Positions 42,018 to 50,410 of a stretch of 64,000 bases of DNA are shown piece by piece. Within the stretch, counting starts at the first letter, position 1. Each line of letters begins with the position of its first letter. This DNA comes from Paenibacillus_E sp042676385 (lineage in GTDB: Bacteria > Bacillota > Bacilli > Paenibacillales > NBRC-103111), in contig NZ_JBHTHA010000002.1 in assembly GCF_042676385.1 (NCBI RefSeq), positions 1,302,001-1,366,000 on the forward strand, in the 5' to 3' direction. The translations under genes and the position numbers were made by a program. The notes below the pieces were generated by a model. It was not told where the DNA came from. It searched no databases and worked only from the letters and a program-made list of their open reading frames with translations.

Positions 42018-42190
42018 GGGTGTGGGGGTGGCGGAGGGACTGTGGCGGCGGCTGGTTGGGGGCAGCGTGGTGGAGGGACTGTGGGGATGATTGTTGGGGG
42101 CGGCTGTAACGGAGGGACTGTGGGGATGGGTGTTGGGGGCGGCTGTGGCGAAGGGACTTGGGGATGGGTGGTTGATGGCGGCTGTTGGGC
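42018..42190. repeat. G-rich 39-bp tandem repeat array
   Basis: The motif GAGGGACTGTGG recurs at 42034, 42073, 42112 and (as AAGGGACT) 42151, exactly 39 bp apart. Each unit also carries TTGGGGGCGGCT. The plus strand has many runs of three to five G. Frames on both strands stay open because 39 is a multiple of three, giving Gly-rich or Pro-rich translations without ribosome binding sites. Further on, 42200-42440 has several copies of TTCTCCAATG/CATTGGA, forming small dyads; nothing else is seen before the aldo/keto reductase gene. Confidence 0.85.
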
Positions 42191-42513
42191 TGGCGTGATT
42201 GGATTTTCTCCAATGTAGGAGCCTGATCTGGACTTTTAAGAGCATTTCATTGGAAATTCTCCAATGGACCTTCATCAAATGGAGGGTTAGTCCTCATCTT
42301 TAGTTGAAAAGGTTGGAGATTATCCAATGGCAGCACATCTATTCAGCGAAATTTCTACATTCTGCTGGATGGAATCCAATAAACGGCACTCTCAGGTTCG
42401 AACGGTTCTCCAGAAATCCGTAGAATGCTCAATATTGACGCATGAGGAAGAGAAGATTATGATCAGTATTAGCTATGGACGCGCGTTCACAACAACCTAA
42501 AGGAGGAGAAATA

Positions 42514-43497
42514 ATGAAATACAGGCCGCTCGGCAGCACCGGACTTCACGTAAGTGAAATTAGCTTTGGTACATGGGCCATTGGGGGATCATGGGGCAAT
42601 GTCAACGACTCAGATTCTCTGCAAGGGCTTCATCGCGCTATGGAGGAAGGCGTTAATTTCTTTGATACGGCCGATGTGTACGGCAACGGGCACAGCGAGG
42701 AATTGCTGGCGAAAGCAACCGCCGGGCGGGAGGACGAGATTCATATCGCCACCAAATTCTGTCGCAGCGCCGATATCCATGATCCTGCAACGTATTCGGA
42801 ACAGGCCGTTCGCAAATTCTGCGAAGGGAGCTTGAAACGGCTGCAGCGCGAAGCGATCGATTTGTACCAGATCCACTGTCCGCCGCTGGAGATTTTGAAG
42901 CAGGGGGTTGTATTTGAAGTGCTCGACAAGCTGCAAGCCGAGGGCAAAATCCGCCACTACGGCGTCAGCGTGGAAACCGTGGAGGAAGGATTATTCTGCT
43001 TGGAGCAGCCGAATGTACGGGCGCTGCAAGTGATCTTGAATCTGTTCCGGCAAAAGCCGCTCGAAGCGCTCCTGCCTGCCGCCCACGCCCAAGGCGTCGG
43101 CATTCTGGCGCGGCTGCCGCTGGCGAGCGGGCTGCTCACCGGCAAGTTCAAGGAGCAGACGCAGTTCGAAGCCGACGACCATCGCCGCTTCAACGAGAAC
43201 GGCGAGCACTTCAACGTCGGCGAAACGTTCGCCGGTCTCGGCTTCGCCAAAGGCCTCGAACTCAGCCGCCAGCTGGCGTGGATCGCCGAAGGCCGCGAAA
43301 GCATGACGCGCGCCTCGCTCCGCTGGCTGCTCGATCAAGAAGCCGTAAGCTGCGTCATCCCTGGCTTCAAGAACACCGCGCAGGTGCTGGACAACCTACA
43401 GGCGGCAAGCGTAGCATCATTTAGCGAAGATGAGCTTCGCAAGCTGCGCGGATGGTACCAAAGCGATGTACATGCACACATCCGCGGCGCATACTGA
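42514..43497 (+). CDS. Aldo/keto reductase
   Basis: 327 residues from ATG at 42514, 9 nt after AAAGGAGGAG. The AKR catalytic tetrad is visible: D in FFDTADVYG, Y in DVYGNGHSE, K in HIATKFC and H in YQIHCPP. LGSTGLHVSEISFGTWAIGGSWG is the standard N-terminus, and NPVGILARLPLASGLLTGKF-type sequence (GVGILARLPLASGLLTGKF) and CVIPGFKNTAQVLDNL form the nucleotide-binding end. It should reduce aldehydes or ketones, or oxidise sugars, with NADPH. Single gene with its own spacing on both sides; substrate unknown. Confidence 0.9.
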   Translation: MKYRPLGSTGLHVSEISFGTWAIGGSWGNVNDSDSLQGLHRAMEEGVNFFDTADVYGNGHSEELLAKATAGREDEIHIATKFCRSADIHDPATYSEQAVRKFCEGSLKRLQREAIDLYQIHCPPLEILKQGVVFEVLDKLQAEGKIRHYGVSVETVEEGLFCLEQPNVRALQVILNLFRQKPLEALLPAAHAQGVGILARLPLASGLLTGKFKEQTQFEADDHRRFNENGEHFNVGETFAGLGFAKGLELSRQLAWIAEGRESMTRASLRWLLDQEAVSCVIPGFKNTAQVLDNLQAASVASFSEDELRKLRGWYQSDVHAHIRGAY

Positions 43498-43689
43498 GCA
43501 AATGGGATAGTGGTCTGATAAAGTGGAGTCGTGTTGGGAGCAGTCATATGAGGATGTGCCAGTGCCACGTCAGTGAATTGGGATCATCTGCTTGAATAGC
43601 GTGCTGAGGTAACATCGAACCAAAATAGCATGCATGAAAGGTAATGGACTTGGACGCTAATCCACGTGTTCGAGAGTTATTGCTCGAAA

Positions 43690-43915
43690 GACGCGATTAA
43701 GCATGTTTTTCATCTTTAATCCCGATCTTCTTGAACAAGAGGCAACTTTAACGCTGAAAAACAGCGCTAACCACCCGATTTCCAGAGCTATAGCTCGAAA
43801 AATGCAACATTAAGCATGTTTTTCATCTTTAATCCCGATCTTCTTGAGCAGGAGGCAACTTTAACGCTGAAAAACAGCGCTAAGCCGCTTATACGCGAGC
43901 TACATCTCGTGAACG
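43690..43915. repeat. 113-bp direct repeat with internal hairpins, two copies
   Basis: GCATGTTTTTCATCTTTAAT occurs at 43701 and 43814, 113 bp apart, each followed by CCCGATCTTCTTGA and AACGCTGAAAAACAGCG, a 5-bp stem with an A5 loop. A related partial lies at 43915-43960. The hairpin style (stem, A-rich 5-nt loop, stem) is the same as in the 51-bp repeat at 3089 and 10255 though the sequence differs. It fills the 546-bp gap between two convergent genes. Confidence 0.8.
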
Positions 43916-43981
43916 CAAGAATAAGCAAATTTATCAGCGTTAGTTAATAGAAACAACCGACGCATAGGCGCATCTTTAGCC

Positions 43982-44033
43982 AAAAATACTGCACGCCAGA
44001 GAGCCTAAGCTCCTCTGGCGTGCAGTATTTTTT
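43982..44033. terminator. Strong bidirectional terminator
   Basis: Twenty bases from 43982 (AAAAATACTGCACGCCAGAG) are perfectly complementary to 44013-44032, with an 11-nt loop and A/T runs on both sides. It ends the lactonase gene and may also stop the aldo/keto reductase transcript. Confidence 0.95.
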
Positions 44034-44043
44034 CTGGCTGCGC

Positions 44044-45123
44044 CTACAGAAACTGGATGCAAACCGGCATCGACACCGCCGCCGTTTGCTCAGTCACTTC
44101 CAGCCTCCCGGTTTCGCGATCAACGCGAAACACCGTGATGCTGTTCGACGCCTGATTCGCAGCCAGCAGGTAATCTCCCTGCGGCGTCAAGGCAAAATTG
44201 CGCGGCGTCCGCCCGAGCGTCGCCTGCAGCTGAACCAGGGACAGCGTGCCGCGCTGTCCGTCCACGGCATAAACCGCGATGCTGTCGTGCCCGCGGTTCG
44301 ATACATACACATAGCGGCCATCCCGAGAGAGATGGATGTCCGCGCATGTGTTCTCGCCGCTGAACCCTTCGGGCAGCGTCGAAATGCGCTGGAACGCGGT
44401 CAACGTTCCCGCGTCCGCATCATACTGCATCGCTGTCACGGTGCAGTCCAGCTCACCGACCGCGTACACGTACAGGCTGTCCGCGCTGTAAACAAAATGC
44501 CGCGGGCCTGCTCCCGGCTCCACTGCCGCTTCTCCGTGCGGCACAAGGTCGCCGTTCGCCGCGACCGTGTAAATGATCAGCCGATCGAGCCCCAGATCGG
44601 CGGAAACCGCAAACCGATTGTCCGGTGACGGGACAATCGAATGGGCATGCGGAGCCTCTTGGCGATCCGCATTCGGTCCTAACGAGCCCTCGTGTTTCAG
44701 CAACTGAGAGTGCTCACCAAGCTTTCCGTCAGCTTCAACCGGGAACACCGTAACGCTGCCGCTGGAATAATTCGCCACATACGCGCGGCGGCTTGTCTGC
44801 TCCAAGCTGACATAGCATGGCGCCGAGCCGTGCGTAGGCTGTTGGTTTAACTTCGTCAGCCTTCCTGTAACCGCCTCAATCGCGTATGCTGCCGCCGAGC
44901 CCCCCGCCAAACCATTGTACGTCTCAGTTTCACTAACCGCATAGAGATTCGTCCGCTCCGGATTAACAGCCAGGAAGGAAGCATTAGGAAGATCCGTGTA
45001 CGCCTCCACCAGCTTAATCTCCCCATTGCTCCGGTTAAACGTATACAGCCCGATCCCCTGCTGATGGTCCACACTTGTATACGACCCGACATACATACGC
45101 AGAACATTTTGTTCTTCTGGCAT
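44044..45123 (-). CDS. pgl: 6-phosphogluconolactonase-like beta-propeller (YkgB family)
   Basis: 359 residues from ATG at 45123. Repeating propeller blades are visible: MYVGSYTSVDHQQGIGLYTFN, ASFLAVNPERTNLYAVSET, RAYVANYSSGSVTVFPV, PHAHSIVPSPDNRFAVSADLG, RHFVYSADSLYVYAVGEL, DIHLSRDGRYVYVSNRGHDSIAVY and NFALTPQGDYLLAANQASNSITVFRVD. The HAH and ASNRGHDSI stretches are characteristic of the Pgl/YkgB lactonase family, which opens 6-phosphogluconolactone in the pentose phosphate pathway. No signal peptide; cytoplasmic. Single gene. Some members act on other sugar lactones. Confidence 0.85.
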   Translation of the reverse strand: MPEEQNVLRMYVGSYTSVDHQQGIGLYTFNRSNGEIKLVEAYTDLPNASFLAVNPERTNLYAVSETETYNGLAGGSAAAYAIEAVTGRLTKLNQQPTHGSAPCYVSLEQTSRRAYVANYSSGSVTVFPVEADGKLGEHSQLLKHEGSLGPNADRQEAPHAHSIVPSPDNRFAVSADLGLDRLIIYTVAANGDLVPHGEAAVEPGAGPRHFVYSADSLYVYAVGELDCTVTAMQYDADAGTLTAFQRISTLPEGFSGENTCADIHLSRDGRYVYVSNRGHDSIAVYAVDGQRGTLSLVQLQATLGRTPRNFALTPQGDYLLAANQASNSITVFRVDRETGRLEVTEQTAAVSMPVCIQFL

Positions 45124-45217
45124 CGATCTCACCAACCTCCATTTAGCACTTTCAGATTTTCATCCTCACTCTGCCCTTTATTTTACCACATGTTGGATGC
45201 ACACAATATGAAATCAG

Positions 45218-45865
45218 TCACTCTTGGTACGTCTCCGAATGCGCTCCGGTTCCGGACTTTAACTTTTTAACCAATGCGGTAACAAGCATCGCAAGGATAG
45301 CCCCATACAGCGCAACCTCCATATCGTGCTGGGAATCCCAAGGATCACCTTGCGTCCCCAGGAACAACGTTCCGATTTCGGGAGCGACAATCATCGCCAC
45401 CCACATTTCAATCAACTCATAGAACGCGCCCAGCGCTAGAACAACCGTACATGTAATGACATACAACCATCTGCTGCCCAGCCGCGTCCACGCGCCCAAT
45501 GCTTCCCGAATCGGATAAGCGAGCAGCAAACCAAAGCTAAAATGAACCAACCGGTCATAATTATCACGCTCAGAGTGAAGAATCTGCTTCAGCCAGATGT
45601 CCACCACATTTTCATTATAAGAATAATGCGCCCCCACCGTATGCAGCACAAGAAACAAGGCGATAAGCGCATAAGACAAATTAGAAAAAGCAAATCGAAA
45701 ATACATGCAGACTAACCCAATCAAAGCGGCCCAAATCAACAGATTTTCCAAGACCCAATCGAATCTGCTGTATGGAGATATGGCCATCCATATCCAAATA
45801 CCTGTGTACGCAACAATCATGAATTGCAGCGGCCGATTCTTTTTCAAAGGCACTCTATGATTCAT
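45218..45865 (-). CDS. DUF2238 integral membrane protein
   Basis: 215 residues from ATG at 45865, with GGGGGACC 4-9 nt upstream. Six hydrophobic segments. The conserved stretch HYSYNENVVDIWLKQILHSERDNYDRLVHFSFGLLLAYPIRE and the pattern FYELIEMWVAMIV ... GTQGDPWDSQHDMEVALYGA are those of the DUF2238 (YjdF-like) family of membrane proteins. The conserved acidic and His residues suggest metal binding, but no function is known to me. It ends 94 bp before the lactonase gene in the same direction and could be cotranscribed with it. Confidence 0.8.
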   Translation of the reverse strand: MNHRVPLKKNRPLQFMIVAYTGIWIWMAISPYSRFDWVLENLLIWAALIGLVCMYFRFAFSNLSYALIALFLVLHTVGAHYSYNENVVDIWLKQILHSERDNYDRLVHFSFGLLLAYPIREALGAWTRLGSRWLYVITCTVVLALGAFYELIEMWVAMIVAPEIGTLFLGTQGDPWDSQHDMEVALYGAILAMLVTALVKKLKSGTGAHSETYQE

Positions 45866-45948
45866 CTCTGGTCCCCCTTTTTTTCTCACAAGTTTAGATT
45901 AACTTGCTGTAGAGTTTTCCAGAAGTACTAACTTTTCATAGTACTAAC

Positions 45949-47073
45949 TCACTTCATCGGCCCCATACTTCTAATCGTTACCTGAACGGACAGTTGAATA
46001 TCGGCTTTTGACAGTGCTTCGCCCCATTGATCCTCCACTTTTTTGTATGCCTGGTATTCGTGCGCCCGTGCGTAGAGTCCTAGTCCGATCGGATCGATTT
46101 GATGTTCCTGAATAGTCTTGATAAGACTCGCGAATTTCTTTTGCAATTGTTCGGAAATCTTTTTCTCAAGCTCTTTTCCGTGCTTTCGCACATCGAAAGG
46201 GAATAAGCGCTCAGTTAGGCTTGCCGGTATATGGATATGAATATCGAATTTGAATTTGTTCTGGCTGTACGACGTCTTGACTTTCGTCTTCATTCCTTGA
46301 ACCGTTATGCTTAAATGGTCAGTATGAAAGAGAGAGTTCTTCTTTTCACCGGGAATCGGAATGGTTAGGTTAACAGGTTTTTTGGCGTTTCCATTCAATA
46401 TTTGAAGTAAAATGGTATCCTCCGCCTGAAGCGAAACGGTATATTTCCCTGTATGATCCAGCAGTGCTACACCCTTCAGCTTAACCTTTTTCGCCTTGTC
46501 CAACTTAATTTCAGGGATAAAGGGTGTCACCCCCTTCTCATAGATTTGCCAATGAAGCTTCTGCAGTGTGGTCTTCGTCGTTTCCGATCTTTCACTTTTC
46601 GTATCGACCATCCCACGTAGCATTAGAGGGAGCATCGGCTGGTCTTTCGGGTTTAGGTATATGATATCGGAGATAGGTCCATCAACAGCGATGACTCTAG
46701 GGGTTAATGGATTTTTCATATCTCGAAAGAAGACATCCATAACCTGAAACCAACCTTCATGTTCAAGGATACGTTTGCCGATAAGCACAATTTGAACTTT
46801 TCGCCCGGTAATTACGCCTGGTGTATATTCGTCCAATTTTGCTCTCGCGTCACGAACCGTTTTTGCCTTGACTTCAATCTCAGACGTGTGTTTTTTTATA
46901 TTCATGCCGTACACCGGATTTTTCATGTAGAAGATCATGTTATTTTCTGGATCTAGATCCAGACCGATGGCGAGGTTATTCGTGGAATCTTCAAGATCCA
47001 ACCTGTCCGTGCATCCCGGAAGGATACCTATGCACATGATGATGTACATTACATAGGGTAGCCTCTTGTTCAT
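45949..47073 (-). CDS. GerC-family germination lipoprotein (second copy)
   Basis: 374 residues from ATG at 47073; GGATGGAGGAAG just upstream is the ribosome binding site, so the in-frame ATG at 47088 is not the start. Lipoprotein signal with lipobox ILPGC at residues 17-21. The Ger(x)C family pattern follows: CTDRLDLEDSTNNLAIGLDLD, YTPGVITGRKVQIVLIGKRILEHEGWFQVMDVFFRD, and DPIGLGLYARAHEYQAYKKVEDQWGEALSKADIQLSVQVTIRSMG at the end. It is the lipoprotein subunit of a GerA-type nutrient germinant receptor in the spore inner membrane. ATG overlaps the gerB stop by 4 nt. Last gene of the five-gene operon. Confidence 0.92.
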   Translation of the reverse strand: MNKRLPYVMYIIMCIGILPGCTDRLDLEDSTNNLAIGLDLDPENNMIFYMKNPVYGMNIKKHTSEIEVKAKTVRDARAKLDEYTPGVITGRKVQIVLIGKRILEHEGWFQVMDVFFRDMKNPLTPRVIAVDGPISDIIYLNPKDQPMLPLMLRGMVDTKSERSETTKTTLQKLHWQIYEKGVTPFIPEIKLDKAKKVKLKGVALLDHTGKYTVSLQAEDTILLQILNGNAKKPVNLTIPIPGEKKNSLFHTDHLSITVQGMKTKVKTSYSQNKFKFDIHIHIPASLTERLFPFDVRKHGKELEKKISEQLQKKFASLIKTIQEHQIDPIGLGLYARAHEYQAYKKVEDQWGEALSKADIQLSVQVTIRSMGPMK

Positions 47074-48170
47074 ATTCGCTTCCTCCATCCGAAACGATCA
47101 TGCATCCACAAATAGAGGAGCAAGCAAACAGGCATTGCATATTCAATGAAAAAGCCGATCTGCCCCAGTAAAGTATTCATTTTCTCGCTTTGAAAAAAGG
47201 TTGGCATGAAAAAAAACGTGGCGACAGCAAGGAACAACCAAAGCAGCCGCAAATGACCGCGGTGATCCTGTTTTCCGAATAGCCAGGTTGTGCAAAATAG
47301 GCTCATGTATATGGTGGGTATCCAAGACATTGAAAAGATTAGTAAATAAAAGGCGATAAATATGACTTCGACCCGTGCTATAAATTTAAACTCGATCGCT
47401 TGCAATACGTTGATCGTCGGTTCATTGAATTCCGTAATCTCATCCGGACTGAAATAAACGAAACAGATGAAGGTAATGAACAAGTACATCAGCATCGTCA
47501 TCGTATATGAAATCATAATTCCATAAGGTGCCAATTTTTTATTTTTGATAAATGGGTACAAAATAAACGTCGTTGAAAAACCGACATGATAAAATATAGT
47601 GCTTGGTATCGCTGTGAATACAGGTTGCCACCCGTCCTTAAGCACAGGAAACAAACGCAGCAGATGAGCATCTTTAAGCGGAAGCAAATAAACAAATGGA
47701 ATCCATATGGAAAGGAAAACAACGATTTCCCCATATCTGCCCAAGACGCGGAGTCCGTTCCTCACAATCACATAGGTGGGAATAAGCAGCAAAATCATAA
47801 TGACAGCAGGCGAAGTTTGCTGCAAGAGATATTGTTTTATAATCAAAACCGTATAAACGAGTCCAATATATCCGTAATAAAAGAAATAAAGAGCAAAAAG
47901 AACCGCCCCGACCTTGCCCGCCCATTTCCCCAAATATACCGTCAACAGATCAAGCACGGTGCCGTCAGGAAACTTTTTCATTACCTGTATGATGACCAAA
48001 CTGGCCGCAACGGTAATCATCCAAACGATGATGAGAGGGATCCAGCCGGCCGTGCCCGCTTGTTCGGCAAGGACTCGCGGCAGCGATAAGAAACCGAAGC
48101 TCAATACCATACCAAAGTTAAGACAGATATACTGCATGATGGTGATCTCATTCAATGCATATTTTTTCAT
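47070..48170 (-). CDS. GerB-family germinant receptor permease (second copy)
   Basis: 366 residues, ten membrane segments, GerAB/spore permease family (amino acid-polyamine transporter fold). Starts MKKYALNEITIMQYICLNFGMVLSFGFLSLPRVLAEQAGTAGWIPL, with YVIVRNGLRVLGRYGE at about 130-145. In GerA-type receptors this subunit binds the nutrient germinant. It follows the first gerC gene by 21 bp and is closely similar to the gerB protein at 49310, differing mainly in the membrane segments, which suggests a duplicated B-C pair with altered germinant specificity. Confidence 0.92.
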   Translation of the reverse strand: MKKYALNEITIMQYICLNFGMVLSFGFLSLPRVLAEQAGTAGWIPLIIVWMITVAASLVIIQVMKKFPDGTVLDLLTVYLGKWAGKVGAVLFALYFFYYGYIGLVYTVLIIKQYLLQQTSPAVIMILLLIPTYVIVRNGLRVLGRYGEIVVFLSIWIPFVYLLPLKDAHLLRLFPVLKDGWQPVFTAIPSTIFYHVGFSTTFILYPFIKNKKLAPYGIMISYTMTMLMYLFITFICFVYFSPDEITEFNEPTINVLQAIEFKFIARVEVIFIAFYLLIFSMSWIPTIYMSLFCTTWLFGKQDHRGHLRLLWLFLAVATFFFMPTFFQSEKMNTLLGQIGFFIEYAMPVCLLLYLWMHDRFGWRKRI

Positions 48171-48191
48171 AGGCTCCCCCTCAGCTTCGTT

Positions 48192-49313
48192 CTACTTCAC
48201 TGTTCCCATGGCTCCAATGATCGTCTTCAAGGAAACATGAATATCTGCTTTAGCCAGTGCATCACCCCAATGATCTTCCACTTTCTTGAAATGGCTATAT
48301 TCATGCGCACGCGCGTAGAGTCCAAGCCCCATCGGATCAATTCTTTCTGCTTGTAGTTTCTTTATGAGGTTTTCCAGCTGTTTTTGCACTTGGTCGGCGA
48401 TCAAATGCTCCAGTTCTTTACTATGACTTCGCACGTCGTAAGGGAACATAAGCTCCGATAATCCGACATGCATGCTGAAATTCATATCGAACTGAAACTT
48501 ATCTTGAAGGTAGGAAGTTCTTACTTTCATCTTAATTTTATCGACATTCAAAGATAACTTATCCGTATGGAAGGGACCGTTCTTCATTTCTCCGGGAATG
48601 GGAAGTGTTAAGCTGATCGCTTTTCTCGTGTCGTTTTGCAAGATATGCAATAATACGCTTTCCCCGATGCTCAGCGAATCGGCAAACTTCCCATTATGAT
48701 CGAGTAATGTTGTGCCAGTAATCGAAATTTGCTCATCTCTCACCCGCACTTCGGAGATATAAGGAGTCACGGCCTTCTCACGCATTTGATTATGAAGATC
48801 CTGCAGCGTCGTTTTTACCGTTTCCGATCTCATGGATTTGGTATCCACCATCTCGCGGAGTAATAAGGGCAGCATCGGCTGGTCTTTGGGATTCAAATAT
48901 ATGATTTCGGACAAAGGTCCGTCGTAAGCAATGATCCTTGGTGTTAACGGATTTTTCGGATCGCGAAACCAGACATCCGTAAGCTGGAACCAATCCTTTT
49001 GCTGCAGTACGCGTTTGGAAACAAGAATGATCTGAATACTCCTGCCTTGAAAAACTCCCGATGTATAGCTGCCTTGATTTTCTGCTGATTGACGAGTCGT
49101 TTTGGGGTTCACCCTGATTTCATTCGTTTTCTTTTTGGCGCTTTTATTTAATACAGGTGATGAACTGTAGATCGTTAATTTGTTTTTTTTATCAAGATCA
49201 AGGCCCACAAGAAGGGGGAAAGCGGCATTTTCCATATCCAATCGATCACTGCACCCCGCAAAGATAACGACAATCAGAGCAATGAACAACACATGCGGCA
49301 GCCGCTTATTCAT
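48192..49313 (-). CDS. GerC-family germination lipoprotein (first copy)
   Basis: 373 residues from ATG at 49313 (GGAGGAAGC upstream). Lipobox IFAGC. The same family blocks as in the second copy are present: CSDRLDMENAAFPLLVGLDLD, YTSGVFQGRSIQIILVSKRVLQQKDWFQLTDVWFRDPKNPLTPRIIAYDGPLSEIIYLNPKDQPMLPLLLR (seen as one continuous conserved region) and DPMGLGLYARAHEYSHFKKVEDHWGDALAKADIHVSLKTIIGAMG. It anchors to the outer face of the spore inner membrane and is needed for receptor function in the family. Overlaps the upstream gerB by 4 nt. Confidence 0.92.
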   Translation of the reverse strand: MNKRLPHVLFIALIVVIFAGCSDRLDMENAAFPLLVGLDLDKKNKLTIYSSSPVLNKSAKKKTNEIRVNPKTTRQSAENQGSYTSGVFQGRSIQIILVSKRVLQQKDWFQLTDVWFRDPKNPLTPRIIAYDGPLSEIIYLNPKDQPMLPLLLREMVDTKSMRSETVKTTLQDLHNQMREKAVTPYISEVRVRDEQISITGTTLLDHNGKFADSLSIGESVLLHILQNDTRKAISLTLPIPGEMKNGPFHTDKLSLNVDKIKMKVRTSYLQDKFQFDMNFSMHVGLSELMFPYDVRSHSKELEHLIADQVQKQLENLIKKLQAERIDPMGLGLYARAHEYSHFKKVEDHWGDALAKADIHVSLKTIIGAMGTVK

Positions 49314-50410
49314 AAGTGCTTCCTCCACTGAAAATGATCATGCATCCATAAATAGATGAGCAAGCAGCAAGGAAATACGTATTCCAATCCAAAACCAATC
49401 CGGCTAAGTAATTCGTTCATGAAGTCGCTTTGATTAAAAGTCGGCATAAATACAAATGCCCCTGCTGCAATGAATAGCCATAATAACCGAAAATGACCGA
49501 GGTGGTCCTGCTTTCCGAGCAGCCAGCTTGTACAAAAAACACTAAAATAAATAGCAGGTATCCAAGCTAATGAAAAAGTCAGCAAGAAAGACGCGATAAA
49601 CAACACTTCCATCCGTTCTATAAACCTGAACTCGATGGACTCCAATATATTGACCACGGGTTCGTTGTACTTTTGAATTTCATCCGGGCTGTAATAGACA
49701 AAACAAATGAGCGTTATGAACAAATACCCGAGCATCGTCAAGGAGTTAGAGATGATGATCGCGCTGGAAGCCTGCCCTTTGTTCTGCAAGAATGGATACA
49801 AAATAAACGTGGTCGCAAATCCTATATAAGAAAAGAATGTGGTTGGCACCGCTGAAAATATGGGTTTCCATCCTTCCTTTAAAATCGGAAACATATTTAG
49901 CCAATGAGCGTCCTTAAGCAGAAACAAATAGATGACTGGTATCCAACAAGAGAGATAAAAAACAAGCTCCGCATATCTCCCCAATATACGAATTCCGTTT
50001 CGAGTTATGACGTAGGTCGGAATCAGCAGCAACAGCGTAACGATCGATGGCCGAGTTTGAGGCAATAACCATGCTTTCGTAATCAGAACGGCCTCAACCA
50101 GCCCCGTGTATGCATAAAAAAAGAAATAAAGGGAAAAAAAGACGGCTGCTACCCTGCCTGTCCATTTGCCTAAATAGTGAGTTAATAGATCCAACAGGGT
50201 TCCTTCGGGGTATTTTTTCATTACTTGAATCACACTTAAACTTGCTATGACGGTGATCGCCCAGCCGATGATAAGTGCGATCCAGCCGTCCGTACTTGCA
50301 TTTTCGGCTAATTTACGCGGTATCGCCAAAAAAAACACACTCACTTGAATACCGGAATTCAGAAAAATGTACTGCATGGAGGTGATCTCGTTGTAGGCAT
50401 ATTTCTTCAT
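49310..50410 (-). CDS. GerB-family germinant receptor permease (first copy)
   Basis: 366 residues, ten membrane segments, same length as the second copy and alignable throughout: MKKYAYNEITSMQYIFLNSGIQVSVFFLAIPRKLAENASTDGWIAL, YVITRNGIRILGRYAELVFYLSCWIPVIYLF. Member of the GerAB/ArcD-like spore permease family, expected to contain the germinant pocket. ATG at 50410 overlaps the gerA stop by 4 nt, so A, B and C of the first set are translationally coupled. Confidence 0.93.
   Translation of the reverse strand: MKKYAYNEITSMQYIFLNSGIQVSVFFLAIPRKLAENASTDGWIALIIGWAITVIASLSVIQVMKKYPEGTLLDLLTHYLGKWTGRVAAVFFSLYFFFYAYTGLVEAVLITKAWLLPQTRPSIVTLLLLIPTYVITRNGIRILGRYAELVFYLSCWIPVIYLFLLKDAHWLNMFPILKEGWKPIFSAVPTTFFSYIGFATTFILYPFLQNKGQASSAIIISNSLTMLGYLFITLICFVYYSPDEIQKYNEPVVNILESIEFRFIERMEVLFIASFLLTFSLAWIPAIYFSVFCTSWLLGKQDHLGHFRLLWLFIAAGAFVFMPTFNQSDFMNELLSRIGFGLEYVFPCCLLIYLWMHDHFQWRKHL

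Noticed and set aside
41737..42278. Gly-rich and Pro-rich open frames around the 39-bp array
   Set aside because: They result from the G-rich repeat, partly lie antisense to the yesN-like gene, and have no start signals.
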